Origin: Verrucomicrobiia bacterium
Lineage (GTDB): Bacteria > Verrucomicrobiota > Verrucomicrobiia > Limisphaerales > UBA11358
Length of the DNA: 64,000 nt
NCBI GenBank assembly: GCA_031290985.1
Contig: JARLJW010000026.1
Span: 1 to 64,000, forward strand
Reading direction: 5' to 3'
Of this stretch, positions 28,776-39,554 are shown piece after piece (position 1 is the stretch's first letter; every line of letters begins with the position of its first letter). The position numbers and the translations under genes were made by a program. A model generated the notes under the pieces. That model saw only the letters and a program-made list of their open reading frames with translations, searched no databases and had not been told where the DNA came from.

Positions 28776-29872
28776 TTCGAGCCTTCTTGGGCGAAATGCA
28801 AACTAAACTTCCCTGCATCCACGGTCTGCGCGCCATTGCAATTTTGTTTGTGCTGGTCAGTCACGCTCAATTTACGTTAAGCCATCCGCTTCCCGAATGG
28901 GTGTATTTGATATTTATCCGGGCGGACCTGGGGGTTTTCATTTTTTTCATCTTAAGCGGCTTTTTGATCACCTATTTGCTGACCAGCGAATATGCCGCCA
29001 GCGGAACCGTCAATCTCCGCAATTTTTACCTGCGTCGCGTGTTGCGGATTTTCCCTGCCTTTTATTCCTATCTGCTGGTGCTGGCCGGGCTGGCCGCGTT
29101 TGGCATCATTCCCATCGCGCTCTCACATTTCATCGATGCGTTCTTTTTCTTGTGGAATTACAAGCATCTGTGGGATCCAACGAACGGTCCAGGCATCTGG
29201 TATCTCGGCCATTTTTGGACGCTATCGCTGGAGGAACAATTTTACCTGCTGTGGCCCTTGACCTTGCTCTTATTAAAACTCCGCCGGGCGGCGTGGGTGG
29301 CACTGGCTTTGATTATCATCATGCCCGTCGTCCGGCTCGTGACGTATTTCGTATTCCCCGAATCACGGGGTCAACTGATGATGATGCTGCACACGGGTGC
29401 GGATGCCCTCATGTTCGGGTGCCTCCTCGCCCTGTTGATCCGGCACGAAAAAATGAACAGGCTTCTGGAACAGCTCAAAAAGCCGTTCTGGCCCGTTGCA
29501 GCCGCCCTGTTTGCCTGTATCGGATCGCCGTTGACGGCGGCTTGTTTGCCCGGACATGTTGAGGGAGGCTATTCGAATACCTTGGGCAGGTCGTTAACGG
29601 GATTATCGGTGACCTTCATCATTGCCTGGCTGCTCAAATATCCAGATTGCGCCGTCGGCAGATTTTTAAATTCAAGGCCCATGCTGCACATCGGGGTTTT
29701 GTCCTACAGCCTCTACTTGTGGCAGCAGCTTTTTCTCACGCCGTTGAACAAAACTTGGACCGGGGAGTTTCCTGTCAATTTGGGCTGCGCCTACGTGGCC
29801 GCCTTGTTGTGCTATTACCTTGTTGAAAGACCGTTTCTTAAACTGAAGCAGAATTTCGCCTTCGGCAGGTAG
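28772..29872 (+). CDS. Acyltransferase family 3 (OafA/YrhL-like)
   Basis: 'LPCIHGLRAIAILFVLVSHAQFTLS...FFILSGFLITYLL...FYLRRVLRIFPAFY'; ATGA overlap supports start. Confidence 0.92.
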   Translation: MIRAFLGEMQTKLPCIHGLRAIAILFVLVSHAQFTLSHPLPEWVYLIFIRADLGVFIFFILSGFLITYLLTSEYAASGTVNLRNFYLRRVLRIFPAFYSYLLVLAGLAAFGIIPIALSHFIDAFFFLWNYKHLWDPTNGPGIWYLGHFWTLSLEEQFYLLWPLTLLLLKLRRAAWVALALIIIMPVVRLVTYFVFPESRGQLMMMLHTGADALMFGCLLALLIRHEKMNRLLEQLKKPFWPVAAALFACIGSPLTAACLPGHVEGGYSNTLGRSLTGLSVTFIIAWLLKYPDCAVGRFLNSRPMLHIGVLSYSLYLWQQLFLTPLNKTWTGEFPVNLGCAYVAALLCYYLVERPFLKLKQNFAFGR

Positions 29873-29888
29873 TTTGCCGCTTACCTCA

Positions 29889-31142
29889 ATGTCTGGCCGC
29901 CTGCTTTTTTCCCACCCGACCGGCAACGCCAATGTGCGGGCTGCTTTATCCGGCCTGTTCGAGGCGGGCATCTTGGGGGAATTCGACACCACCATTGCCG
30001 CCTATCCGGGGAATTTATGGGGCGCCATCGGTGAAAGCCGGTGGGGGCGCGAGCTTCAGCGCCGAAAATATGATGAGCGGTTGAAACCCCTGACCGTGCA
30101 GCATCCCGTCCGGGAGCTGGGACGCATGCTGGCAACACGCCTCAAGTTACACCGGCTCGTCAGCCATGAAGCAGGTGCTTTCTGCATTGATGCCGTTTAT
30201 CAGGCGCAGGACCGGTTTGCCGCCGCCAGTTTGCGGCAAAACCCGCACGGGTTCACCGGAGTTTATACTTATGAAGATGGTGCGCTGGAAACATTGACGG
30301 CGGCGGAAGAACTCGGCGTCCCCGGCATCTACGAACTGCCGATCGGTTACTGGCGGGCCGCCCGCAATTTCCTCAAGGGTGAATTTGAACGGAAGCCGGA
30401 ATGGGCGGCCACATTGACCGGTTTCAAGGACTCGGCGAAGAAGCTGAATCGCAAGGACGCCGAACTGGCCAAAGCCAAAAAAATAGTCGTCGCCAGCACT
30501 TTTACCGCACAGACCTTGAAAGACTACACCGGAAAGCTCGCTCCACACGTCGTGCTGCCATACGGCTTCCCGGATGTATCGCCGGAATCAGATCGCACTT
30601 CACGGGGGCCAATCACGAAGGAACGACCGCTCCGATTGCTGTTTGTCGGTGGATTGTCCCAGCGGAAAGGAATTGCCGACCTCTTTGCGGCGGTCAATGT
30701 CTTGAAGTCATCCGTTTCACTGACGGTCATCGGCAATAAAGTCACGGCGGATTGCCCGGCCTTGGACCGGGAACTGGCCAAACACCGCTGGATTCCCAGC
30801 CTGCCGCATGAACGAATTCTTGAGGAAATGCGATCCCATCATGTGTTTGTTTTTCCTTCGTTGTTCGAAGGCTTCGGCCTGGTCATCACCGAGGCGATGT
30901 CCCAAGGCCTGCCGGTTATCACGACGGAACGGACGGCGGGGCCAGATTTGATCAAACATGGGGAAAACGGCTGGCTGATCAAGGCCGGTTCAACGGAAGA
31001 TCTCGTGCAGCAATTGGAACAACTGGTCGCCCATCCCGAATCGGTCCGGGCGGCGGGCATGCTCGCGCGCCGGACGGCTGCCGCCCGGCCCTGGCCGGTT
31101 TATGGCCGCGAACTGGCCCGCGCAATCACCACCATGGCATGA
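29889..31142 (+). CDS. Glycosyltransferase family 4
   Basis: 'LLFVGGLSQRKGIADLFAAVNVL...HHVFVFPSLFEGFGLVITEAMSQGLPVITTERTAGPDLI'. Confidence 0.92.
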   Translation: MSGRLLFSHPTGNANVRAALSGLFEAGILGEFDTTIAAYPGNLWGAIGESRWGRELQRRKYDERLKPLTVQHPVRELGRMLATRLKLHRLVSHEAGAFCIDAVYQAQDRFAAASLRQNPHGFTGVYTYEDGALETLTAAEELGVPGIYELPIGYWRAARNFLKGEFERKPEWAATLTGFKDSAKKLNRKDAELAKAKKIVVASTFTAQTLKDYTGKLAPHVVLPYGFPDVSPESDRTSRGPITKERPLRLLFVGGLSQRKGIADLFAAVNVLKSSVSLTVIGNKVTADCPALDRELAKHRWIPSLPHERILEEMRSHHVFVFPSLFEGFGLVITEAMSQGLPVITTERTAGPDLIKHGENGWLIKAGSTEDLVQQLEQLVAHPESVRAAGMLARRTAAARPWPVYGRELARAITTMA

Positions 31143-32533
31143 ACGCATCGCCCGCCATTGCCACCGCCCTGTCGCCGGCGAAAACCGCAGCGCGGGCGCA
31201 GGTTTTTGATGAAAACAAGACGCTGCGTCACTTGATCTGGCTTTATGTGATCCTCTGGCTCATCGAGGGCGGATTGCGCCGCTGGTTTCTGCCCGGCTTA
31301 AACACCCCCTTGCTGTTGATTCGCGATCCGTTGGTCATCGTCATTTATGCCGTGGCCATTTCCAGAAATCTTTTTCCCACCAATCTATTCGTGACGGGGG
31401 GATTGCTGCTGGCGGCGCTCACATTTTTCAACGCGCTGACGTTGGGGCATGGCAACGCCATGGTCGCCCTGTATGGTGTGCGTTGTGACTTCCTGCATGT
31501 GCCGCTTATTTTCATCATGGGGAAAGTATTACGGCGGCAAGATCTCATCGCCCTTTGCAAACTGGCGTTGTGGGTGGCCATCCCGTACACCGCATTGCTG
31601 GCGGCCCAGTTTTATGAGCCGCAGGATGCCTGGGTCAACCGGGGTGTCGGTGGCAACACAGACGGTGCCGGGTTTTATGGCGCGATGGATCATTTTCGTC
31701 CGCCGGGAACATTCAGTTTTATCACCGGCCCCTCCCAACTGTATCCGCTGCTTGCCGCCTGTCTGTTTGCCAGCCTGCTGAATGGTCGGCTGCCCTTTTT
31801 CCTGGTCATGGCATCCGGTGCCGCCATTTTGGTGGCGATCCCGCTGTCCATCAGCCGGTCCTTCTTTTTGAGCGTGGTGGTGGTTGCGATCACCGGAGTC
31901 GGGGCGATGATCGTGGGCGGGCGGCTGTCCTTGGGCCTGCTGGTCAAAGTCGGTTTGATCGCCTTGATCCTTCCCTTGGCGGCCACCCAGTTGCCGGCTT
32001 TCAAAGACGGCATGGAGGCATTCAGCGCGCGCTGGGAAACCTCCACGACCGATGAAGGCGGGTTTAAGGAAGCCATTGTTGACCGTGTGCTGGACAGTTT
32101 GTTTGGTTCTTTTGAAAACGTGAATTACACCGGCCTGGGAACCGGGTTTTCCACCAACGTCGGGCAAAAACTGTTGACCGAACAGGTTGGCTTCGGCGCT
32201 TCCGAAGGCGAATGGGGAAGACTGCTGTTTGATGATGGGTTTATTTTAGGCAGCCTGTTGATCGCCTACCGGGTGGCGCTGGCAGGTTCGATTGTTTTTG
32301 CCAGTTTGCGGGCCTGGCGGCGGCGCTCACCGGAAGCCCTCATTTTTGCCTCGGCGGCTTTCATGCTGTTGCTGAACGGCCAATGGGGTCAGGCCACCAC
32401 GCTGGGTTCGGCGGTGATTGCGGGCGGACTGGCGCTGGCGGCAGCCGCGAACATGCGGGTTAAGAAATCGAAATCTGCGCGTAAATCCGCGTCAAAACTT
32501 CAAGGCGATCCCGGACATGTCCCCGCCAAATAA
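31139..32533 (+). CDS. O-antigen polymerase/ligase-like membrane protein (Wzy/WaaL-like)
   Basis: Polytopic; 'MVALYGVRCDFLHVPLIFIMGKVL...FHPPGTFSFITGPSQLYPLLAACLF'-type region and position in EPS cluster. Confidence 0.7.
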   Translation: MNASPAIATALSPAKTAARAQVFDENKTLRHLIWLYVILWLIEGGLRRWFLPGLNTPLLLIRDPLVIVIYAVAISRNLFPTNLFVTGGLLLAALTFFNALTLGHGNAMVALYGVRCDFLHVPLIFIMGKVLRRQDLIALCKLALWVAIPYTALLAAQFYEPQDAWVNRGVGGNTDGAGFYGAMDHFRPPGTFSFITGPSQLYPLLAACLFASLLNGRLPFFLVMASGAAILVAIPLSISRSFFLSVVVVAITGVGAMIVGGRLSLGLLVKVGLIALILPLAATQLPAFKDGMEAFSARWETSTTDEGGFKEAIVDRVLDSLFGSFENVNYTGLGTGFSTNVGQKLLTEQVGFGASEGEWGRLLFDDGFILGSLLIAYRVALAGSIVFASLRAWRRRSPEALIFASAAFMLLLNGQWGQATTLGSAVIAGGLALAAAANMRVKKSKSARKSASKLQGDPGHVPAK

Positions 32534-33635
32534 CATTCTCATTTACCGACTGGGAAGCCTCGGTGACACGGTGATCGCCCTGCCATGCTTTCACCTGATC
32601 CGGAAAGCGTATCCGCACAGCAAAATCACTATTTTGACCAACCAGCCGGTTTCCGGGAAGGCCGCCCCGGCGATGGCCATTTTGGAAAACAGCGGGCTGT
32701 GTGATGATGCGATCAGCTATCCTGTCGGCACCCGCAGCCAGGCTGAATTGTTAAAAGTCCGGCAAACCATCAGGCAATTGCAGCCGCTGACGCTGTTCAA
32801 TCTGGTGGCCGGGAGAGGTTTTCTCAAGAGCCTGCGCGATTATCTGTTTTTCCGTTCCTGCGGCATCAAAAAAATCATCGGCACCCCGTGGCATCGCCGG
32901 GATTTTGTGGTTCAGAAAACTTCTGACGGAGAGTGGGAGCGCGAAGCCCAGCGACTGGCCTCCCGGCTGGCATCGCTCGGCCCCATTGATCTGGCCGACC
33001 CGCATTTGTGGGACTTGAAACTGACCCATGGGGAACGAAATCAGGCCCTGGAAGCATTGCCTGCGCACGGGAAAAATTTCATCGCGGTGAGTGTTGGCAC
33101 CAAGGTGCCGGTGAAAGATTGGGGCGAGGCGAATTGGGAAAAACTGCTCGCATCGCTTTCCGAAAAAATGTCTGAAATAACCCTCGTCCTGCTCGGAGCA
33201 CCGGACGAATGGGAGCGGTCGGAGAAATTGCGTCAAGCTTGGAAGGGCCGGAGCATCAACTTCTCCGGGAAAACATTGCCCCGCATCTCCGCAGCAATTT
33301 TGGAACGGTGCAGCCTTTTCATCGGCCACGATTCCGGCCCCATGCATCTGGCCGGCGCGATGGGTGTTCCCACGTTGGGGCTTTTTTCCTGGCAAAACCC
33401 GCCCGGCCAATGGTTTCCCGGCCACGGAAGCTGGAAAACGATCAAGGTACTTTATCCCCCCCTGCCCGGCGGCGTCTGGCATGACGGGCTGAAAATGAAG
33501 CGGGGCGTCGGGGAAGGAATCTTGCTGCTGCACCCGGATGCTGCTTTTCAAGAAGCCATGGAATTGTGGCAGGCCAATGCAAATCCGACTGTCGCGCGTT
33601 TTAACGCTGTGCCTGCGGGAATTGTGAACTCATGA
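32517..33635 (+). CDS. Glycosyltransferase family 9 (heptosyltransferase-like)
   Basis: 'ILIYRLGSLGDTVIALPCFHLIRKAYPHSKITILTNQP...CSLFIGHDSGPMHLAGAMGVPTLGLF'. Confidence 0.9.
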   Translation: MSPPNNILIYRLGSLGDTVIALPCFHLIRKAYPHSKITILTNQPVSGKAAPAMAILENSGLCDDAISYPVGTRSQAELLKVRQTIRQLQPLTLFNLVAGRGFLKSLRDYLFFRSCGIKKIIGTPWHRRDFVVQKTSDGEWEREAQRLASRLASLGPIDLADPHLWDLKLTHGERNQALEALPAHGKNFIAVSVGTKVPVKDWGEANWEKLLASLSEKMSEITLVLLGAPDEWERSEKLRQAWKGRSINFSGKTLPRISAAILERCSLFIGHDSGPMHLAGAMGVPTLGLFSWQNPPGQWFPGHGSWKTIKVLYPPLPGGVWHDGLKMKRGVGEGILLLHPDAAFQEAMELWQANANPTVARFNAVPAGIVNS

Positions 33636-34885
33636 AGTTGCTCCACGTCATCGGCAGCATGAATCCCCAAACCGGTGGGCCGTGCCAAATGATCCGGAAT
33701 TTTGCCCCGGGATTCATCGGGCTGGGCCATACGTTGGAGGTGGTCTGTCTCGACGACCCCGGTTCGAAACATCTGTCCGGCGAACCTTTCCGCATCCACG
33801 CAGTGGGTCAAGGCCGTGGCTCCTGGAATTACCATCCCGCGCTCATTCCGTGGCTGAATGAACATCTGCCGGAATACGATGCCGTGATCTTGAACGGCCT
33901 GTGGCAGTTTCAGGGATACGCCTTGTGGCAGGCTTCAAAAAGTCCAAAGGCCCCGCCCTACTATATTTTCCCCCACGGGATGCTCGATCCCTGGTTTCAA
34001 AAAATATCCGTGCGCCCGGTCAAAACGCTGCGGAACTGGATTTTCTGGAAGACCATCCAGCACCGGATCGTTCATCAAGCTGCCGGACTGCTGTTCACGT
34101 GCGAAGAAGAGCAACGCCTCGCGCGCCAGCCGTTCCGCCCCTATCATCCGGCGAAAGAAGCGGTGGTCGGCCTGGGGATTCCCGGGCCGCCGAAATTCCA
34201 GATGCACATGACGGCGGCGTTTGATGAAAAATGCCCGGGCATGAACGGCGGCAAATATTTTCTGTTTCTCGGCCGGATTCATCCCAAAAAAGGCGTGGAT
34301 CTTTTGATCAAGGCCTATTCGGCGCTGCATCGTTCCGCCGCCACGAACGGCCAGGCCTCAATCCCCAGGCTGGTCATCGCCGGTCCTGACCTCGAAGCTC
34401 CCTACGGCCAGGAAATGCAAAAGCTGACCCGGCAGACCTGTCCGGCTGATTCCGTGCTCTGGCCGGGCATGTTGACGGGCGACGCCAAGTGGGGGGCGTT
34501 GTACGGCGCGGAAGCATTTGTGCTGATGAGTCATCAGGAAAATTTCGGGATAGCCGTGGTCGAGGCGCTCGCGTGCGGGAAACCCGTTTTGATCTCAAAC
34601 CAGATCAACATCTGGCGGGAAATCGAGGAGGACCGCGCGGGCCTTGTCCGCGACGACACAGTTCAGGGGGCCGAAGAACTGTTTCGACAATGGAAAAGCC
34701 TTTCTCTGGAAGACCGGGCCACGATGACGGCGGCGACAAAATCCTGTTACGAGAGCCGCTTTGGAGTTGCCTTCGCGAACCGCCGTTTGCTGGCCGCCAT
34801 TGGGGAAGCGAGCACACGCACGCGCGTCGGACCTGCCACACACGCTGAAACCCAATTCGGCCACCACCCATTGAGGCTTCAATGA
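33632..34885 (+). CDS. Glycosyltransferase family 4
   Basis: 'HVIGSMNPQTGGPCQMIRNFAPG...FLFLGRIHPKKGVDLLIKAYSAL...SHQENFGIAVVEALACGKPVLIS'. Confidence 0.92.
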   Translation: MKLLHVIGSMNPQTGGPCQMIRNFAPGFIGLGHTLEVVCLDDPGSKHLSGEPFRIHAVGQGRGSWNYHPALIPWLNEHLPEYDAVILNGLWQFQGYALWQASKSPKAPPYYIFPHGMLDPWFQKISVRPVKTLRNWIFWKTIQHRIVHQAAGLLFTCEEEQRLARQPFRPYHPAKEAVVGLGIPGPPKFQMHMTAAFDEKCPGMNGGKYFLFLGRIHPKKGVDLLIKAYSALHRSAATNGQASIPRLVIAGPDLEAPYGQEMQKLTRQTCPADSVLWPGMLTGDAKWGALYGAEAFVLMSHQENFGIAVVEALACGKPVLISNQINIWREIEEDRAGLVRDDTVQGAEELFRQWKSLSLEDRATMTAATKSCYESRFGVAFANRRLLAAIGEASTRTRVGPATHAETQFGHHPLRLQ

Positions 34886-35442
34886 AATCGCCAACTTTGG
34901 ACATCGCCGCCAACCGCCGGACCAGGAATTACACCAAACGCGAAATGCTTCGCCGCGTTTTATGGAGTGCCGGCCGGCTTTTGTTTCGCTTCAGTCCGCG
35001 GCCCTGTTTTGGCTGGCGGCGTTTTGTGTTGCGCTGTTTTGGCGCGAAAATCGGGGCGAACGTCAACATGTATGCCTCTACGCGGATTTATTTTCCGTGG
35101 AACCTGACGGTCGGTGACTGGAGCGCGCTGGGCGAAGAAGCGTTCATTTACAACCTCGGCCCCGTCAGGCTCGGGGAAAAAGTAACCATCTCGCACCGGG
35201 CGCAACTTTGTGCCGGTACTCACGATTACACCCTGCCGGACCTGCCCTTGCTCAAGCCGCCCATCGTCATCCACGATCAAGCGTGGATTTGCGCCGATGC
35301 GTTTGTCGGCCCGGGGGTGACTGTGGGCGAAGGCGCGATCGTAGGTGCCCGTTGTGTCGTCATGAAAAATGTTGAACCGTGGGCGATCATGACCGGCAAT
35401 CCGGCAAAGTTCATCAAGAAGCGCGTCTTGAAAGAGACCTGA
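34882..35442 (+). CDS. Hexapeptide-repeat acetyltransferase (WcaF-like)
   Basis: 'RRFVLRCFGAKIGANVNMYASTRIYFPWNLTVGDWSALGEEAFIYNLGPVRLGEKVTISHRAQLCAGTHDY'. Confidence 0.9.
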   Translation: MKSPTLDIAANRRTRNYTKREMLRRVLWSAGRLLFRFSPRPCFGWRRFVLRCFGAKIGANVNMYASTRIYFPWNLTVGDWSALGEEAFIYNLGPVRLGEKVTISHRAQLCAGTHDYTLPDLPLLKPPIVIHDQAWICADAFVGPGVTVGEGAIVGARCVVMKNVEPWAIMTGNPAKFIKKRVLKET

Positions 35443-35476
35443 CCCGAAAGGCCGCAGCAACAAAGGAGAATCCAAG

Positions 35477-36244
35477 ATGAAAGCGAACCCGGCGGTGCCA
35501 TCCGCCTATCAAAATATCCTGGGCATACGTTTTTTCACCGGCAGTGCAGAAGAAGCGGTGCAAATCGGCATGCAAGGCGGGCTGGTGGTCGTGCCGGCGG
35601 CACCGGCGCTGGTGGAATTGCAAACCAACGAGCAGTACCGTGAAGCGGTTTATCATGCGGACCTGGCGATCACCGACAGCGGATTGATGGTCCTGATCTG
35701 GCAAATCTTGACCGGCAAAAAGCTGGCCCGGGTCTCCGGTTTGAAATATCTGAAGCTTTTGTTCGAATTGAAGGCATTGCAGACACGCGAATCGGTTTTA
35801 TGGATCATGCCCAACGCGGCGGCACGGAATCAAAATCTGGCGTGGCTCCGTTCCCAGGGCTATGACTTCACCGAAGCCGACTGCTATCTGGCACCGAATT
35901 ATTCCGGAGGCGGCATTGTGGATGACGCGCTGCTCGCCATGGTGGCCGAACGCAGACCAAAACACATTGTGGTGTGCCTCGGCGGCGGCACACAGGAACG
36001 GCTGGGATTCATGCTCAAGCAGAAGTGCGGCTTCCGCCCCAGCATCCATTGTATCGGCGCAGCCATCGGATTTTTGACCGGCAACCAGGTGCGGATTCCC
36101 ACGTGGGCCGACAAATTTTTCCTCGGCTGGCTGTTCCGTTGCTGGTCTGAACCGGGAAAATTTATACCACGCTATTGGCGGGCCTGCCGGCTCGTGCCAA
36201 TGATGATCCGCTATCGGGAGAATCCGCCAAAACTGCTGGCGTGA
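35477..36244 (+). CDS. WecG/TagA/CpsF-family glycosyltransferase (GT26)
   Basis: 'VYHADLAITDSGLMVLIWQILTGKKLARVSGLKYLKLL...HIVVCLGGGTQERLGFMLKQ...CIGAAIGFLTGNQVRIP'. Confidence 0.88.
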   Translation: MKANPAVPSAYQNILGIRFFTGSAEEAVQIGMQGGLVVVPAAPALVELQTNEQYREAVYHADLAITDSGLMVLIWQILTGKKLARVSGLKYLKLLFELKALQTRESVLWIMPNAAARNQNLAWLRSQGYDFTEADCYLAPNYSGGGIVDDALLAMVAERRPKHIVVCLGGGTQERLGFMLKQKCGFRPSIHCIGAAIGFLTGNQVRIPTWADKFFLGWLFRCWSEPGKFIPRYWRACRLVPMMIRYRENPPKLLA

Positions 36245-36268
36245 AGCCAGGCGTGGTCCAGCGCCGGT

Positions 36269-37702
36269 TCATCTAAAAGCAGGTTTTACATCCGCAATTG
36301 GTTTGCGGCTGGCCGGCCAAAGGCGGTCAAAAGCGACGACCATGACCGGTTCCACATAAAACGTGAGCAGCCAGGCGAGCGGGATGACCAAGCAGATGTC
36401 GGCGGCAACCTGAAGCAGCGGATTCTTCGTGGCGGCACCCAAGGCGATGAGCACCGGAAAATGGATGATGTAAATGGCGTAGGACATCTTTCCCAGCCAG
36501 AGCGAAAAGCGGGTGACCCGGGGCGTGAAAAACATGGCATCGCGGCACAGCAGACGGTAAAGCGGCACCAGACCATAAAAGAGAAAGGGTGCCAGCACGG
36601 CAAAAATCATTTCCGTACGATGGTGCTGGCCCTGATTGCTCATGAGGAACGAAGCGGTGAAGGTGAAATAGAGGCCAATGAGAACGCCCCAGATGAGCGG
36701 ACGGAATTTTGACCGGACGGGATCGGACTGGGCTGCGGCATGAATGAGGGGGGCGACCAGGAGTGCCATGATTAAACTATGGGCGGGACTGTTGGAGAAT
36801 CCCAAAAAAGGCAGCGAGCGGGTGGCCAACGGCAGCATGCCGAACAGCATAAATCTTTGGGCCAGGTTCGCCCGGCCGCAGAAATACGGGTCGGTCAGGA
36901 ACGTGCCCAGAAGCCAGACCGGGCTGAGCGAGAGAATGTTTTGTACAAAGCCAAGCATGCCGGGAGCGCCAAACCCGGCGAGGTTCAATGCCATGGCGCC
37001 GAGCCCCAAAACAAACCAGACGCGGTGAAGAATCTTCTGATAAGACCCGATGGTGCAGGCGAAAATAAAGTAAAACAAAAATTCGTAGGCCAACGACCAG
37101 AGCGGCGCATTGACGTTAAAGACGGGAGCAAGGTACGAGCCTTGGATATACAAGAGATGACCGACCAACATGCTGTCCGTGGGCGCCGGATAAAAATAGC
37201 CTTCCAGCGCGAACGAGAAGACGACGGCCACAAGATAAAGCGGTTCCAGGCGGCGGAAGCGGGAACGCATGAACGCCGAAAAATCCTGCTGCTTGCGCTG
37301 CTGGGAGAGCGCGATGACCAGGCCGGAGAGGACAAAGAAGACCATGACCGATTGATAGCTCCAATCGAGAACCGCGAGCTTCCAGAAAGCGGGGTTTACC
37401 TGCGCCCGGCTATGCAACATCAGGACGACAAAAATGTGCGAGAGAAAGACTTGGAGGCAGGCGAGGCCACGGATCAATTCAAGACCTGGGAGCAGATTTG
37501 CGGAGCCGGTCCGGGGCGGGCAACCATCCGAAACAATCGGGGTGCCACCAGCGGCGGTGACCAGCGGCACGGAAGCACGATCGGGCGCGCCAGTGGCATT
37601 GTGACAGGAAGTTTCCGTCCCGTCCCTTGTCCCGCCACCGACGACCGCAAGCCGGGCTGGCAGCCACCAACTTGATTTTGCTCTCGAAATATCACTCATC
37701 AC
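36269..37702 (-). CDS. Acyltransferase family 3
   Basis: 'LELIRGLACLQVFLSHIFVVLMLHS...VMVFFVLSGLVIALSQQRK...MRSRFRRLEPLYLVAVVFSF'; exact start uncertain. Confidence 0.88.
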   Translation of the reverse strand: MMSDISRAKSSWWLPARLAVVGGGTRDGTETSCHNATGAPDRASVPLVTAAGGTPIVSDGCPPRTGSANLLPGLELIRGLACLQVFLSHIFVVLMLHSRAQVNPAFWKLAVLDWSYQSVMVFFVLSGLVIALSQQRKQQDFSAFMRSRFRRLEPLYLVAVVFSFALEGYFYPAPTDSMLVGHLLYIQGSYLAPVFNVNAPLWSLAYEFLFYFIFACTIGSYQKILHRVWFVLGLGAMALNLAGFGAPGMLGFVQNILSLSPVWLLGTFLTDPYFCGRANLAQRFMLFGMLPLATRSLPFLGFSNSPAHSLIMALLVAPLIHAAAQSDPVRSKFRPLIWGVLIGLYFTFTASFLMSNQGQHHRTEMIFAVLAPFLFYGLVPLYRLLCRDAMFFTPRVTRFSLWLGKMSYAIYIIHFPVLIALGAATKNPLLQVAADICLVIPLAWLLTFYVEPVMVVAFDRLWPASRKPIADVKPAFR

Positions 37703-37822
37703 AGGTCCGCAGTCCGCTAAATTTCAGCGTTTTAAGCAGGAAGCAAGCCATGGCGGCTTGCGGGCCGATGGAGGTTAAAACCCATGGTTTTGACGTTTAA
37801 TCAGAAAATAATGCCCCGCTGT

Positions 37823-37837
37823 TGGACAATTCGTCCA
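37823..37837. promoter_or_regulatory. Short inverted repeat TGGAC-AATTC-GTCCA in divergent promoter region
   Basis: Direct reading between the divergent acyltransferase and GMC oxidoreductase genes. Confidence 0.3.
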
Positions 37838-37881
37838 GCTTTTAAAGCGAATCCGACGGCTGATCAAGGTTGCTTGAATTC

Positions 37882-39546
37882 ATGAAGGTTGACGTCGAAA
37901 AAGCACGCCAGGACACATACGACCTGTGCATCGTGGGCACGGGGCCGGCCGGCATCATCCTGGCCTTGGAGTATCAAAAACTTCAGCCACACCACCGGGT
38001 TTTGCTCATTGAATATGGAGTGGACGGCACCCCGCCCCGCAATCCGCTGGACGATTCCATAAATATTGTCGAGCCCCGGAATCATCATCTGCCCTATGAA
38101 TGCACCAACAAGGGACTCGGCGGAAGTTCGGCGAGCTGGGGTGGCCGGTGCGTGATGTATGATGAGATCGATTTCAAGCCGCGAAAAATTTTGGACGGGC
38201 AATGCACCTGGAACAGTCCCCTGCTCCACGAAGCACGCCGATATGCCGACCGGGCGGCGGAATATTTCCATTGCGGTGAGGGCAAATTCAACCTGGCGGA
38301 AATCCCCGGGCTGGCGAGCTCGCGCATCGCTGAACATTTTCAAAACGGCGACGTGACGGATTCCGTGATCGAGCGCTGGAGCCTGCCCACACGGTTCGGC
38401 AAGAGCTATCGCTCGCAGATTGAAGCATCACCGGCCATCCATCTGTTGACGGGCTGGGAGGCGTCCACCTTGGGCACACGCCCGGAAGACGGGGCGGTTT
38501 CCGAAGTGGGCATCAGGGATTTGGCCCGGACACGGCGGGAAAAAATCATCGCCCGAAAAATAGTCCTCGCCGCCGGCGCGCAGGAGAGCACGCGGTTGCT
38601 GCTGAAAAACCGCCAACTGTTTAAAAATCAGGGCAGCCCGCCGCCGGCCTTGGGCAAATATTACCAAGGGCACATCTCCGGGAAAATTGCCAGCGTGCGT
38701 TTTCATGGAGATCCCAAGAAGACGGAATATGGATTTTTGCGGAGCCCCGACGGCGTGTACCTGCGCCGGAGGCTCCAGTTGTCCACGCAGGCCCTGTTGG
38801 AAAACAATCTTCTAAACACGGCGCTTTGGCTGGACAACCCGCTCTACTCGGACCCGGCCCATCGCAACGGCGCCATGTCGTTCATGTATCTGGCGATGAT
38901 TACGCCAGGGCTGGGGAAGAGGCTCGCACCACCGGCGATCGCCCAGGCTTTTACCAAGGGCAAGTCGTCGGGAATCTCTCCACACATCAAAAACATCCTC
39001 AAAGACCTGCCGGGATCCCTGACCATGCCGGCGGCGATTTTTTACTCCCGGTATTGTATGAAGCGGAAGCTTCCCGGCGTCTTTCTGTACAGCCAGCGCA
39101 ATGTCTATGCCCTGCACTTCCATGCCGAACAAGTTCCGGTCCCGGAAAACCGGATGGAACTGGCAGAAGACGGCGAGACCCTGAACATCCATTACAAATA
39201 TACTGGCCAGGATATTGATTCCGTGATCCGCACCCACGAGTTTTTGGACCGTTGGTTGCGCCAGTGTAAATGCGGTGCGCTGGAATACTGGTTCCCCAAA
39301 AACGAACTGCCGGCGGCAATCCAATCCATCTCCAAGGACGGCTTGCATCAGGTCGGGACGACGCGCATTTCAGCCACTGCCGATGAGGGCGTGGTGGACG
39401 ATGACCTCAAAGTTTGGGGCGTGCCCAACCTCCATGTTTGCAGCAGTTCGGTGTTTCCCACGTCCGGGCAGGCGAATCCAACCTTTCTGCTGGGCGCATT
39501 TGCCGTGCGGCTGGCCCATCACCTTTCCGCCCAGTCCCGGCGATAA
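37882..39546 (+). CDS. GMC-family FAD-dependent oxidoreductase
   Basis: 'YDLCIVGTGPAGIILALEYQ' dinucleotide-binding motif; C-terminal 'VPNLHVCSSSVFPTSGQANPTFLLGAFAVRLAHHL'. Confidence 0.9.
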   Translation: MKVDVEKARQDTYDLCIVGTGPAGIILALEYQKLQPHHRVLLIEYGVDGTPPRNPLDDSINIVEPRNHHLPYECTNKGLGGSSASWGGRCVMYDEIDFKPRKILDGQCTWNSPLLHEARRYADRAAEYFHCGEGKFNLAEIPGLASSRIAEHFQNGDVTDSVIERWSLPTRFGKSYRSQIEASPAIHLLTGWEASTLGTRPEDGAVSEVGIRDLARTRREKIIARKIVLAAGAQESTRLLLKNRQLFKNQGSPPPALGKYYQGHISGKIASVRFHGDPKKTEYGFLRSPDGVYLRRRLQLSTQALLENNLLNTALWLDNPLYSDPAHRNGAMSFMYLAMITPGLGKRLAPPAIAQAFTKGKSSGISPHIKNILKDLPGSLTMPAAIFYSRYCMKRKLPGVFLYSQRNVYALHFHAEQVPVPENRMELAEDGETLNIHYKYTGQDIDSVIRTHEFLDRWLRQCKCGALEYWFPKNELPAAIQSISKDGLHQVGTTRISATADEGVVDDDLKVWGVPNLHVCSSSVFPTSGQANPTFLLGAFAVRLAHHLSAQSRR

Positions 39547-39554
39547 TTTCGGAT

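Noticed and set aside
36779-37675. 298-aa plus-strand ORF
   Set aside because: Antisense to the acyltransferase 3 gene; charged low-complexity translation.
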